DNA from: Lachnospiraceae bacterium
GTDB taxonomy: Bacteria; Bacillota; Clostridia; Lachnospirales; Lachnospiraceae
DNA: 10,389 nt
Assembly: GCA_004556655.1 (NCBI GenBank)
Contig: SFGF01000100.1
Span: forward strand, 1-10,389
Direction of reading: 5' to 3'
Positions 1 to 7,183 of this stretch are shown one piece after another. The translations under genes and the position numbers were made by a program. The notes beneath the pieces were generated by a model that ran no database searches, was not told where the DNA came from, and was given only the letters and a program-made list of their open reading frames with translations. The stretch's first letter is position 1. Every line of letters begins with the position of its first letter.

Positions 1-2709
1 GTAAACCTGCCCGCTCTTGATCACATAGGTATAGTACCATGTGATGCCGCCGGAATCCAGAGCATCCCCAATGATAGTTATTTCTGTATTCTTTGTAACG
101 GTAGTCACTGCACTGTTGCCGGTTCCCGGACCGGTCCGCAGGTTCACGCTGTCCCCGGTGACTGTCCCCCTCCGGTAAGTAACCTGGAGCCCTTCATATA
201 TCTCCCCGAGGATCCGGACACGATCAAACAGATTCGTCCCTGTGCCGGTATAACCACTGGTGCCGTTACGGAAATCACCGTTGGTGATCAGGTTATACCG
301 GCTGGCAGCTTTTCCTTCCTCCAACTGAAAGCAGTCAAAATAAACATCTGCTTTCCCACGGATCCCCGCATAGATTTTTCCTGATGATACACTCTCTGTC
401 TCCGGCAGGGAAAGTGTTGTTATCAGACGGTACCATCCGTCTTCGGTCTTATAGTAATCCACCTCTTCCGAATATATGGTATCCCCGGAAGCTAATGTTG
501 CCTGGATCTGCACCTCACATTTTCCCTGTTCCAATACAGCATCCGGTGCATTCACATAAGCAGAAAAAGTATATGTCTTTCCATTTTCAAAATTTACACT
601 CTGCTGGCAGCCGCTTTTCCCCGTATCTTTTGTAGATACCATATGGAATGTATTCGTCCCTACGAGGGCTTTTGCGGCATCTGCATGCAGGGTGACGGAC
701 GCTTCTTCCTGTATCCTGTTCCATCCGGTATCAGATTCCAGATAGGAATTCTGCAGAAAGTTCACTGCAGTCGTCTGAAACTTTGAAACTTTTGATATTT
801 TGTTGGAATTGCTTCCTCCTGTCATATACCTGGAACTCTGCGCCTGCCCTTTGTCATTTCTAACAGAGATTGTGTTTCCGGTATGATTGAACAGGTAAAT
901 CTCTTTCCGCCCTTCTCTGTCTGTAAACGTCGTATGGTTGCTCCACCTATCAATCGAAAACATCTGTCCAGCCGTACTGCCGGAATTTTCTTCCACCTGT
1001 TCTACCCGATGGGGTGTAACTTCCGAATATGTATAGTGGATGTTGTATCCATCAATATTCTGGACGGTTTCCAGCATTCCGTTTCCATTATATATATAAC
1101 TGATTACTTCTCCATCCGTATCTGTGATCTGGGTCAGCTGACTTCCCTGATAAGTAAAAGTCTTTGTTTTTTGATAGGAATCTTCCACCGTACTCAGAAG
1201 CCCGCTGCTGTTATAAGAAAGTGTTACAGTACGTCCTGCCCCATCATGGATACTCGATATCTTTCCGGAAGTGTATGTGATTGTCAAAGCATTCCCGTTC
1301 TGATCCTCAATACGTACCAGATTGCCCCCTGAATTAAATAATAACTTGTTATCAGATTTGTCAGTGACTGTATAGGCATAGGATGCTCCTGTTGTTATTG
1401 AAAGCTTCAGATCGAGCCCACTCTCATCCAACCATTCTTTTTTTTCATCATCATAATAAAAATAATGCTGCGTGCCGTCTTCATCCGTGTAAATGTAATA
1501 TTTCACACCGGTTATCGTCTGTTCCTTTATGGTCTGATGGTAATTAAGCCTCCATCCGTTCCCATAACCCATATTCGTTCCCTGGTCGTTGGTATTATAC
1601 ACATGGGTAAGGGATATCGGCATCAGGTTGCCGGTGGTGGATACCGTATCATGAACCAGTATCATATTACCGTTATAATCGTTCACATAACCGGTTCCTA
1701 CACGGCCAATGTCTTGTTCATGGTATGTCCAATAATCTTCCAGACCACTGTTATTGATATAACCGAAAATCACACTGGGACGGCATTCTTTTGCAGAAGA
1801 CGAATAGTCGGAAGAGACGTATTCCGTATAATCACCATCTTCCCTGGAAGCCCTTATCATGACGCCTCCGCATTCCCCTTCCCGCAGCCATTCTTGCGCC
1901 ATGGCGGTGATATCGAAAGTAATACACTTTCCCACTTCCGTAGTAAATACCGCATAATCTTCCGCTGTATTGTCCGTATCCGGCATCGTCATCCATGTAA
2001 CGCCGGTCGATGTCCAGGTCGTATCATTGATCTTACGGGCCATAACCGTCCGCTGGGCATTACCGGAAGAATAGCAGTATAGATAGAGTTTCGCATCGAT
2101 AACCATGTCTCCTGTTTTCAGGTTCGGCAGCGTAAAACGCATAAAACTTCTGGTCACGCCGCCGGAACTGTCAATACCTGTCTTCAGGACCGAACGGTTA
2201 TAAAAATTGGTATTTGGGCTTGTAGACAATACATAGGTATCCTGAATAGAGGTCGCATCCTGATCGGTTCTTATAGCCGGATCTACGACTACAGGGAATG
2301 TCCTCCCCTCTTCACTCAGCCATGCTTCATCCACAGTAACTGTGATCTCACATTTTTTTCCATTTCCATTTTTCAATTCTACCGATACATCTGTGGAAAA
2401 TTCGCCATCCGCATCATAGACAAACGGTGCATCAATCTCAAAAACATCTTTTCCTTCCCAGTCCCGAAACAGGATCCGGTTACCATCCTGTACCGGTTCC
2501 ATACCATGTGCCTGATATTGGAAAACAAAACGATTGGGAGCATTCGAATCCTTTATAATGATATTTTCTTTTACACGCTGGGATTCCAGGATATATTCCA
2601 GATCTACGCCTGGGAGGATATCCCCATATACCACATCCGAATACAGGTTTTCGACTGCCATCATTTCCCGGTTATATTCTTCTGCTGAGGAAAAATAAGA
2701 GGCATCCAT
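1..2709 (-). CDS. RHS/YD-repeat surface protein with DNRLRE domain, partial (C-terminus off the left edge)
   Basis: I translated the minus strand and found one uninterrupted frame of 903 codons to the window edge. Visible parts, numbered from the ATG at 2709: an N-terminal segment (about 25-130) with VVYGDILPGVDLEYIL, typical of the region preceding DNRLRE domains; a DNRLRE-type domain (about 148-330, FPVVVDPAIRTDQDA to MRFTLPNL); RHS/YD repeats (about 400-600, for example GNLVRIEDQNGNALTITY and TDTDGEVISYIYNGNGML); a jelly-roll carbohydrate-binding-like insert (about 645-803, ending FDCFQLEEGKAASRYNLITN); and an SH3b-like start (about 846 on, GDSVNLRTGPGTGNS). Such proteins are large cell-surface or secreted polymorphic proteins. 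No signal peptide is present, and intact relatives carry a long N-terminal region before this point, so the gene is probably 5'-truncated. The frame stays open upstream to a TGA at 2854-2856, with another ATG at 2784. GAGGAG lies only 3 nt before the ATG at 2709. Family is secure; start and intactness are not. Confidence 0.88.
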   Translation of the reverse strand, partial: MDASYFSSAEEYNREMMAVENLYSDVVYGDILPGVDLEYILESQRVKENIIIKDSNAPNRFVFQYQAHGMEPVQDGNRILFRDWEGKDVFEIDAPFVYDADGEFSTDVSVELKNGNGKKCEITVTVDEAWLSEEGRTFPVVVDPAIRTDQDATSIQDTYVLSTSPNTNFYNRSVLKTGIDSSGGVTRSFMRFTLPNLKTGDMVIDAKLYLYCYSSGNAQRTVMARKINDTTWTSTGVTWMTMPDTDNTAEDYAVFTTEVGKCITFDITAMAQEWLREGECGGVMIRASREDGDYTEYVSSDYSSSAKECRPSVIFGYINNSGLEDYWTYHEQDIGRVGTGYVNDYNGNMILVHDTVSTTGNLMPISLTHVYNTNDQGTNMGYGNGWRLNYHQTIKEQTITGVKYYIYTDEDGTQHYFYYDDEKKEWLDESGLDLKLSITTGASYAYTVTDKSDNKLLFNSGGNLVRIEDQNGNALTITYTSGKISSIHDGAGRTVTLSYNSSGLLSTVEDSYQKTKTFTYQGSQLTQITDTDGEVISYIYNGNGMLETVQNIDGYNIHYTYSEVTPHRVEQVEENSGSTAGQMFSIDRWSNHTTFTDREGRKEIYLFNHTGNTISVRNDKGQAQSSRYMTGGSNSNKISKVSKFQTTAVNFLQNSYLESDTGWNRIQEEASVTLHADAAKALVGTNTFHMVSTKDTGKSGCQQSVNFENGKTYTFSAYVNAPDAVLEQGKCEVQIQATLASGDTIYSEEVDYYKTEDGWYRLITTLSLPETESVSSGKIYAGIRGKADVYFDCFQLEEGKAASRYNLITNGDFRNGTSGYTGTGTNLFDRVRILGEIYEGLQVTYRRGTVTGDSVNLRTGPGTGNSAVTTVTKNTEITIIGDALDSGGITWYYTYVIKSGQVY

Positions 2710-2831
2710 AGTCTCCTCACCGGGGTCATGGGTAGTGTTCCAGCCTTTCAACAGACAACGCGGGAAGATGGAAGCAAAAGACATGTATGGTACCGAATGA
2801 CCTTGTTCTGGGTGAAGGAAACTGATGAAGT

Positions 2832-2871
2832 TCAAAAGCTTTTGACCCCAACATCATTTTTGTGTTATAAT
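2832..2871 (+). promoter_or_regulatory. Promoter of the S1-domain gene, with palindrome over the -35 box
   Basis: The -35 box is TTGACC (2842-2847), followed by an 18-bp spacer and a perfect TATAAT -10 box (2866-2871), 36 bp before the start codon. A 14-bp perfect palindrome TCAAAAGCTTTTGA (2832-2845) overlaps the -35 box and could be an operator, though no regulator can be named. Confidence 0.75.
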
Positions 2872-2907
2872 CAACATCAAAATGAACATCGGAAAGGAAT
2901 GAGTAAT

Positions 2908-3846
2908 ATGTCAGAAGAAATGAACACCACACCGGTTACAGAAGAGAAATCCTCTATGGCCGATTTTGAACAGGAGCTGGAAGCTTCTTTTAAGAAAATA
3001 GAAGAAGGTGATATGATCACAGGTACGGTTATCGCTGTGGATGAGGAAGAAATCACACTTGATCTTAAGTATTACACCGAAGGTATCATTAAAGTCAGTG
3101 ATTACAGCCGTGAGCCGGATTTCATGGTAAAAGAGGCAGTTCATGTAGGCGATGAGGTATCTGCAACTGTTATCGGACGTGATAATAAAAGAGGCTGTAT
3201 CCTTTTATCCAGAGTAGAGGCAAATGATATTCTTGCCTGGGATAAGCTGCGTCAGCTGAAAGAAGAAAAAACGATTCTTGACGTAACAGTAAAAGGGATT
3301 GTAAATGCCGGCGTTATCGCTTATGTGGAAGGAATCCGCGGATTTATCCCTGCTTCCAAGCTCGCCCTGAATTATGTAGAAGATCTGAATGAATACCTGA
3401 ACAAAAATATTCAGGTACAGGTTTTTGATGTAGAGGAAGAAAATAATCGTCTGATCCTCTCCGCACGGGAAATTCTGAGAGAAAAGGCTGAAAAAGAAAG
3501 AAAAGCCAAGATTTCCAACGTGGAAGTAGGTCTTGTGACCGAAGGTACGGTAGAGAGCCTGCAGCCTTACGGAGCATTTGTCAATCTGGGCAACGGTCTG
3601 TCCGGACTGGTTCATATCTCTCAGATCAGCGAAAAACGCATCAAACATCCCTCTGCAGTACTGGCTGTGGGAGATAAAGTAAAAGTAAAAGTGATTGCAG
3701 TAAAAGACGGTAAGCTGAGTCTCAGTATGAAAGCACTGCAGGATGTAGCTGCCGAAGAAATTGTGGAAGAGACCTTTGAACTTCCAAAAGCAGAGGAAGC
3801 TACCACAACATTAGGATCACTGTTTGCGAATATCAAATTAAACTAA
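2908..3846 (+). CDS. S1 RNA-binding domain protein (ribosomal protein S1-like), three S1 repeats
   Basis: This 312-residue protein has three S1 (OB-fold) domains at about 34-104, 119-188 and 207-276. The last is the most canonical: EGTVESLQPYGAFVNLGNG, then GLVHISQIS, then VGDKVKVKVIAVKDGKLSLS. Such proteins bind single-stranded RNA, and in Firmicutes they are usually annotated as 30S ribosomal protein S1 or an S1-like factor acting with the ribosome in the cytoplasm. The N-terminal 30 residues are acidic and low in complexity, and the C-terminal tail (about 277-312) is also acidic. The start at 2908 fits GGAAAGGA at 2891-2898, 9 nt upstream; ATG 2899 is in frame but too close to that site. 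The gene has its own promoter and terminator and appears monocistronic. It is shorter than the four- to six-domain S1 of Proteobacteria, so direct equivalence is not assured. Confidence 0.94.
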   Translation: MSEEMNTTPVTEEKSSMADFEQELEASFKKIEEGDMITGTVIAVDEEEITLDLKYYTEGIIKVSDYSREPDFMVKEAVHVGDEVSATVIGRDNKRGCILLSRVEANDILAWDKLRQLKEEKTILDVTVKGIVNAGVIAYVEGIRGFIPASKLALNYVEDLNEYLNKNIQVQVFDVEEENNRLILSAREILREKAEKERKAKISNVEVGLVTEGTVESLQPYGAFVNLGNGLSGLVHISQISEKRIKHPSAVLAVGDKVKVKVIAVKDGKLSLSMKALQDVAAEEIVEETFELPKAEEATTTLGSLFANIKLN

Positions 3847-3884
3847 TAAAAAATTAAGGATTAAAATATTAATACATAGAATAG

Positions 3885-3948
3885 CCACCCTTTCTCGAAT
3901 ATGACCTTGCAAATCAACAAGGACATATCCGTGCGGGGTGGTTTTTTT
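3885..3948 (+). terminator. Rho-independent terminator after the S1 gene, with a nested hairpin
   Basis: The outer stem pairs CCACCC (3885-3890) with GGGTGG (3936-3941) and is followed directly by seven T residues. Inside it sits a second stem: ATATG-a-CCTTG (3899-3909) pairs with CAAGG-a-CATAT (3918-3928) around an 8-nt loop, with a single A opposite a single A between the two stem halves. The architecture is longer than a simple terminator but is adequately explained as one. It lies 38 bp after the S1 stop codon. Confidence 0.85.
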
Positions 3949-3983
3949 ATACTTTCCTCATTAAATTTTTTTGTAAAAAACCC

Positions 3984-4012
3984 TTGCATTTTTCTCATGA
4001 TGCGTTTATGAT
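3984..4012 (+). promoter_or_regulatory. Promoter of the haemolysin III family gene
   Basis: TTGCAT (3984-3989), an ideal 17-bp spacer and TATGAT (4007-4012) form a good sigma-A-type promoter. It lies downstream of the preceding terminator and 72 bp before the chosen start codon, so the gene is probably transcribed alone. Confidence 0.65.
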
Positions 4013-4084
4013 ATATTCATCACATAGTTTTAAAAACTACTTGTTGTATTTTGTCAGATTTATGTTGAGATGGGAGATGTTATT

Positions 4085-4732
4085 ATGAAGTTTAAACTGA
4101 AAGACCCTGGAAGTGCAATTACTCATTTTATTGGTATGGTACTGGTCATACTGGCCGCTGCACCGCTGCTTCTCAAAGCCGCAAGAGAACCGGATACACT
4201 GCATCTGATCGCACTGTCCATATTTATTCTCAGTATGGTGCTTCTTTATATGGCAAGTACCGTTTATCACTCTCTGGATATCAATGAAAATGTGAATCGA
4301 AAACTTAGAAAAATAGATCACATGATGATTTTTATACTGATTGCCGGAAGTTATACTCCGGTATGCCTGATTGCTCTTCAGGGAAAGACTGGTAAGTATC
4401 TCTGTGCGCTGGTATGGGCGGTTGCGTTAGTAGGAATTTTGATCAAAGCGCTCTGGATCAACTGCCCCAAATGGTTTTCTTCTGTTATCTATATTGGAAT
4501 GGGCTGGCTGTGTGTTCTGGCATTTTCCCAGATTTTCCACGCTCTGTCCAAACCGGCATTCGGGTGGCTGCTTGCTGGAGGAATCATTTACACAATCGGT
4601 GGTATCATTTATGCACTGAAAGTTCCTCTGTTTGATTCCAGACACAAAAACTTTGGATCCCATGAGATATTTCATCTGTTTGTAATGGGCGGAAGTGCCT
4701 GCCATTTTGTTACCATGTTCCTGTTGGCATAA
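4085..4732 (+). CDS. Haemolysin III / PAQR family membrane protein
   Basis: This is a 215-residue integral membrane protein with about seven hydrophobic segments, the usual length for the bacterial HlyIII/YqfA family (PAQR superfamily). The family metal-site motifs are present: S58-x3-H62 in ASTVYHSL, D78-H79 in KIDHMMIFILIAGSYTP, and H193-x3-H197 in SHEIFH near the C-terminus. These serine, aspartate and histidine positions match the proposed zinc site of PAQR hydrolases. The family is found in the cytoplasmic membrane; despite the name, a physiological haemolysin role is not established for most members. The start at 4085 is preferred because GGGAG (4072-4076) sits 8 nt upstream; an in-frame ATG at 4070 has no comparable site. 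Promoter and terminator flank it, so it is probably a single-gene unit, with no sign of damage. Confidence 0.94.
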   Translation: MKFKLKDPGSAITHFIGMVLVILAAAPLLLKAAREPDTLHLIALSIFILSMVLLYMASTVYHSLDINENVNRKLRKIDHMMIFILIAGSYTPVCLIALQGKTGKYLCALVWAVALVGILIKALWINCPKWFSSVIYIGMGWLCVLAFSQIFHALSKPAFGWLLAGGIIYTIGGIIYALKVPLFDSRHKNFGSHEIFHLFVMGGSACHFVTMFLLA

Positions 4733-4768
4733 AAAGTTTTAAATACGAAGCAACAACTTTCCTATACG

Positions 4769-4822
4769 AAAAAAGAGTTTCGGACAGCTGATTTTTCAGA
4801 TGTTACCAGAAACTCTTTTTTT
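4769..4822 (+). terminator. Rho-independent terminator after the HlyIII gene
   Basis: A run beginning AAAAAAGAGTTTC (4769-4781) pairs perfectly with GAAACTCTTTTTTT (4809-4822), closing a 27-nt loop that can itself fold a small CTG/CAG hairpin. The A-run before and T-run after make it potentially bidirectional. It separates the HlyIII gene from the exported-protein cassette. Confidence 0.85.
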
Positions 4823-4872
4823 ATGCCGGCGGAAACTAATTTTCTTTTTTATTACACATATTTTACCATGCA

Positions 4873-4924
4873 TTGATAGAATCCTCTGACATATTTTTAT
4901 ATGATAAAGCTGTTCCAATTGGAA
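4873..4924 (+). promoter_or_regulatory. Candidate promoter and palindromic operator before the exported-protein cassette
   Basis: TTGATA (4873-4878), an 18-bp spacer and TTATAT (4897-4902) form a weak sigma-A-like promoter. Just downstream, TTCCAATTGGAA (4913-4924) is a perfect 12-bp palindrome lying between the putative -10 box and the AGGAGG at 4936-4941. The position suits a repressor site, but no regulator gene is nearby. The promoter assignment is tentative; the palindrome is plain. Confidence 0.4.
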
Positions 4925-4948
4925 AACATTCTCGAAGGAGGACACAAA

Positions 4949-5449
4949 ATGAAAAAACGAATTATGGCAGCAGTATTATCCGCAGCTACACTTTTTGCAT
5001 TTCCCATGACTTCCATGGCTGCAGCATCATCCTCTCAGGATATCTCTGTAGTATTAACAGCCGAACCGGAATACACCATTACGATTCCGGAAAGTGTATC
5101 TATGGGAAATGAAGGTACAACAGTCAATGTAGAAGCATCCAACGTAAAGAACATTCCAGAGGGAAAGAGAATTTCCGTTACCATCGCCGGAACAAGCAGT
5201 TACAAAAATCAGATGGTTCTTGAAGCAGATACCTCTCCCAGAACATCCATCCGTTATCAGATCATCAGCGAAAATAATGAACTGATCGAAACCAATGCAT
5301 CCACCGGTGCAGTAGGTGTAGGCAAAGAAGTCGTTTCTTTCACAGAAAACGGAACAAAGCAATATCAGATCAAACCTGTAATTGCAGGAAGATATGAATA
5401 TGGTGCAGAATACACCGGAAGCATCACCTTTGGAATTGAGCTTCTGTAA
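4949..5449 (+). CDS. Secreted beta-rich protein, paralogue of the third gene in the cassette (unknown function)
   Basis: The start is set by AGGAGG at 4936-4941, 7 nt before ATG 4949. The 166-residue product opens with a typical signal peptide: MKKR, a hydrophobic core, then a cleavage context near TSMA-A at about 24. The mature part, about 140 residues, is rich in predicted beta strands, with EPEYTITIPESV (about 39-50) and NVKNIPEGKRISVTI (65-79). It ends in EYTGSITFGIELL, a strand pattern common in Gram-positive surface beta-sandwich proteins. There is no LPXTG motif, lipobox or C-terminal membrane segment. It resembles the product at 6069-6631 in signal peptide, in the YTITxPE and xIPEGKxISVT motifs, and in the SFTExGT block near the C-terminus. 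I do not recognise a characterised family. It is probably an extracellular structural or adhesive protein, by inference only. Confidence 0.82.
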   Translation: MKKRIMAAVLSAATLFAFPMTSMAAASSSQDISVVLTAEPEYTITIPESVSMGNEGTTVNVEASNVKNIPEGKRISVTIAGTSSYKNQMVLEADTSPRTSIRYQIISENNELIETNASTGAVGVGKEVVSFTENGTKQYQIKPVIAGRYEYGAEYTGSITFGIELL

Positions 5450-5519
5450 CAATTTCATTTTTTAATGCTAACAAACCATTTCATTTCTAAGAAAAACATA
5501 GAAAGTGTAAGTAAATCAT

Positions 5520-6029
5520 ATGCAAAATCAGGATAAAAAAAAGAAATATTTAATTATATTACTCATTATTGTTGTGCTTTTTCTGACTTTAGGAATTGCC
5601 TTTGCAGCCTATCGTGCAGGACAGGAAAAATCCAATATAAATGCAAAAGGTGTTGTAATTGATGAAAATGCATCCGAATGGGACAAGGATCTGGAGAATG
5701 TTTCCGGTGAACAAAAAGGAATTCAAATTCCCGGTTACGGCGAAATAACGATCCCCGCCGGTGAAACCAACTGGAAAATCACTCTGGCAAATCCAAAAGA
5801 CAATGACTGCTATTTTCAATACAGCATTACCATTGACGATGATGAAACACCAATCTATGAGTCCGACTATATAGAACCGAGAAAGGCAATTACAGAATTT
5901 GAAGTATCAAAACCCTTGGAAGCCGGTGAATATTCTATCTATATGAATATTGCAACTTTTTCTATGGATGGTAATAATGAACGATTAAACGGCGCCAGTG
6001 TCAAAGCTGATCTGCATGTGATTGAATGA
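5520..6029 (+). CDS. Membrane-anchored extracellular beta-domain protein (unknown function)
   Basis: The 169-residue product has a basic N-terminus (MQNQDKKKK), one transmembrane helix (about 10-30, ending GIAFAAYRAG) and an outside-facing domain of about 135 residues. Motifs in order are ENASEWDKDL (49-58), GIQIPGYGEITIPAG (67-81), TLANPKDNDCYFQYSITI (88-105), ESDYIEPRKAI (114-124), PLEAGEYSIYMNIATFSMD (132-150) and a final short strand near LHVIE. I have an impression of similar membrane-anchored proteins in Lachnospiraceae but know no assigned function. It lies between two paralogous secreted proteins, 70 bp after the first and 39 bp before the third, so co-transcription is likely. The ribosome binding site is poor: only AGAAAG, about 14 nt upstream. 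One possible role is as the membrane anchor or assembly partner for its neighbours. Confidence 0.82.
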   Translation: MQNQDKKKKYLIILLIIVVLFLTLGIAFAAYRAGQEKSNINAKGVVIDENASEWDKDLENVSGEQKGIQIPGYGEITIPAGETNWKITLANPKDNDCYFQYSITIDDDETPIYESDYIEPRKAITEFEVSKPLEAGEYSIYMNIATFSMDGNNERLNGASVKADLHVIE

Positions 6030-6068
6030 TCTTATGAAATGAAATTTCAGGAAAATGAGGAGAACATC

Positions 6069-6631
6069 ATGAAAAAAAGAATCGTAACTTTAATTGCAGT
6101 ATTAGCAACTAGTATTATGAGCATCACCCCTGTATTCGCGGCAAATACCGAGAGCGGTCACACAGATATTACTCTTTTTGTACCAAATGACCCAGTATAT
6201 ACCATTACCGTTCCCGAAACTGTCGCAGTCAACGCCACCGAACATACTCAGGTCCCAATCACCGCAAGTGATGTAAAATATATTCCGGAAGGAAAGAAAA
6301 TTTCTGTTACATACCAAAAAGGAAACGGTAACTTTGGCAGATTCTATATGCAGGGAACAAATGAAGAAACGGGGAAACAGTATCTGATGACACTGCAGAT
6401 TAAAGGTACCGAAGGTGTGTTCAAGAGCGGTGCACTGGAAAAACAGTTTAAGGTATGGAACTGGCCTCCTTTACAGAGGACGGAACCATGAATTATGAAC
6501 TGTATCCATGTTCTCAGGATTATCCCCAGTACGAAGGTAAAGACAGCAATCTTACCATCCAGAAAGGTGTTCATTACTCTGCGTGGATAGATTACGGTAT
6601 CGCTCTTGTCGATACAGAAGTGTCTGAATAA
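6069..6631 (+). pseudogene. Secreted beta-rich protein, second paralogue, split by a one-base deletion
   Basis: AGGAG (6058-6062) lies 6 nt before ATG 6069. The first frame runs to a TGA at 6489-6491 (140 residues): a signal peptide cleaving near PVFA-A (24), then DPVYTITVPETV (41-52), SDVKYIPEGKKISVTY (67-82) and GTNEETGKQYLMTLQIKG. From about residue 128 the frame becomes nonsense (VWNWPPLQRTEP), while the -1 frame takes over with MELASFTEDGTMNYELYP and continues to TAA 6629-6631 (WIDYGIALVDTEVSE). The -1 part aligns with VVSFTENGTKQYQ and FGIELL of the first cassette gene. Restoring one A in the TTTAAGG at 6447-6453 (to TTTAAAGG) gives a continuous protein of 187 residues. No canonical slippery heptamer is present, and a simple -1 slip would meet TAA there. 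It is a real mutation, phase-variable indel or sequencing error. Confidence 0.82.
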
Positions 6632-6665
6632 GTGTATGATTATTATGTTATTATAAGCAGACCAA

Positions 6666-6701
6666 AGGGCTGGAAACTCCTCTAAAAGAGCCTTCAGCCC
6701 T
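6666..6701 (+). terminator. Hairpin after the exported-protein cassette, possible weak terminator
   Basis: AGGGCTG (6666-6672) pairs perfectly with CAGCCCT (6695-6701) around a 22-nt loop that contains a small CTC/GAG stem. It lies 34 bp after the last stop codon of the cassette, where a terminator is expected, but the T-run after it is absent (TATCATTG), so termination would be weak. Confidence 0.5.
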
Positions 6702-6756
6702 ATCATTGAGACAGCTATCAGATATGCCTAATGTTTAAACCCTTCATAATAAAACA

Positions 6757-6805
6757 GATCCTAGCGAAATCTATGGTTTCAGTATATATGGTTTTCTACA
6801 GGATC
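6757..6805. repeat. Imperfect inverted repeat in the gene-poor stretch
   Basis: GATCCT-agc-GAAA (6757-6769) is mirrored by TTTTCT-ac-AGGATC (6792-6805), and the loop holds a near direct repeat ATGGTTTC / ATGGTTTTC. A T-rich run follows (CATTTTATTTTC). It could be a terminator-like structure or a relic of an element end; nothing else supports either reading. The rest of 6632-6855 shows no gene. Confidence 0.35.
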
Positions 6806-6855
6806 ATTTTATTTTCTTTCATATTCCTTATTTATAAACGCAAAATAGCCTTATT

Positions 6856-7183
6856 CTAGTCTGTTTTCTGGACGTTTTTTTCTTCAAATTTCTTAATTGC
6901 ATCATGAAAGAACCAGTAATTATTATTGACATTCCAACCAATGGCATCCAGCATGAATTCTTTATACACCTTTTCAGAAAATCAGTAATTAAAACGCCGA
7001 AAATCTTCATTTTCCTTGAAATCCACAATATGATCTTATGGCTAGCTGGAACGGATCTGACGATTCAGAATTTCTTTTCAACTTTGTAATTATATCAGTA
7101 TCTAGTTTTGATGACTGGACATTTTTTATGCTTTTGTCAGTTTTCATTCTTGTTTTTTCTATGGGATCCCTGGCTTTATCCAT
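6856..7183 (-). pseudogene. Decayed small gene of unknown family
   Basis: Minus-strand reading from ATG 7183 gives MDKARDPIEKTRMKTDKS and on to SSDPFQLAIRS, then breaks. One frame over, near 7030-7040, the reading resumes as DHIVDFKENEDFRRFNY, crosses an in-frame TGA at 6982-6984, and continues FSEKVYKEFMLDAIGWNVNN, NYWFFHDAIKKFEEKN to a TAG at 6856-6858. Composition and lack of bias toward shadow-type residues suggest a former protein of about 110 residues, acidic and aromatic near its end. The TGA could be a CGA-to-TGA change (arginine to stop). More coding-like fragments upstream (KILGMKSILQKRNNLPEINV, about 7234-7293) suggest it was once longer. I do not recognise the family. It sits downstream of the hydrolase on the same strand. 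The evidence is only reading-frame texture, so this is tentative. Confidence 0.42.

Noticed and set aside
384..2082. Plus-strand ORFs inside the left third (384-635, 883-1332, 1465-2082)
   Set aside because: They are antisense to a continuous 903-codon RHS/DNRLRE frame, lack ribosome binding sites, and their translations are low-complexity shadow text.
2728..2907. Longer start for the S1-domain protein at 2728
   Set aside because: The promoter (2842-2871) lies inside that extension, the added residues resemble nothing, and GGAAAGGA is placed for ATG 2908.
4070..4084. Upstream ATG at 4070 as start of the HlyIII protein
   Set aside because: There is no ribosome binding site before it, and the GGGAG that serves ATG 4085 overlaps this codon.
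6444..6460. Programmed -1 frameshift in the second secreted paralogue
   Set aside because: The heptamer is GTTTAAG rather than X XXY YYZ, the shifted A-site codon is TAA, and no downstream hairpin was seen at the right distance; a one-base loss explains it more simply.
6828..7028. 66-codon minus-strand ORF with basic, hydrophobic text
   Set aside because: A neighbouring minus frame over the same bases reads more like protein (EFMLDAIGWNVNN, NYWFFHDAIKKFEEKN), so this ORF is a shadow of the decayed gene.
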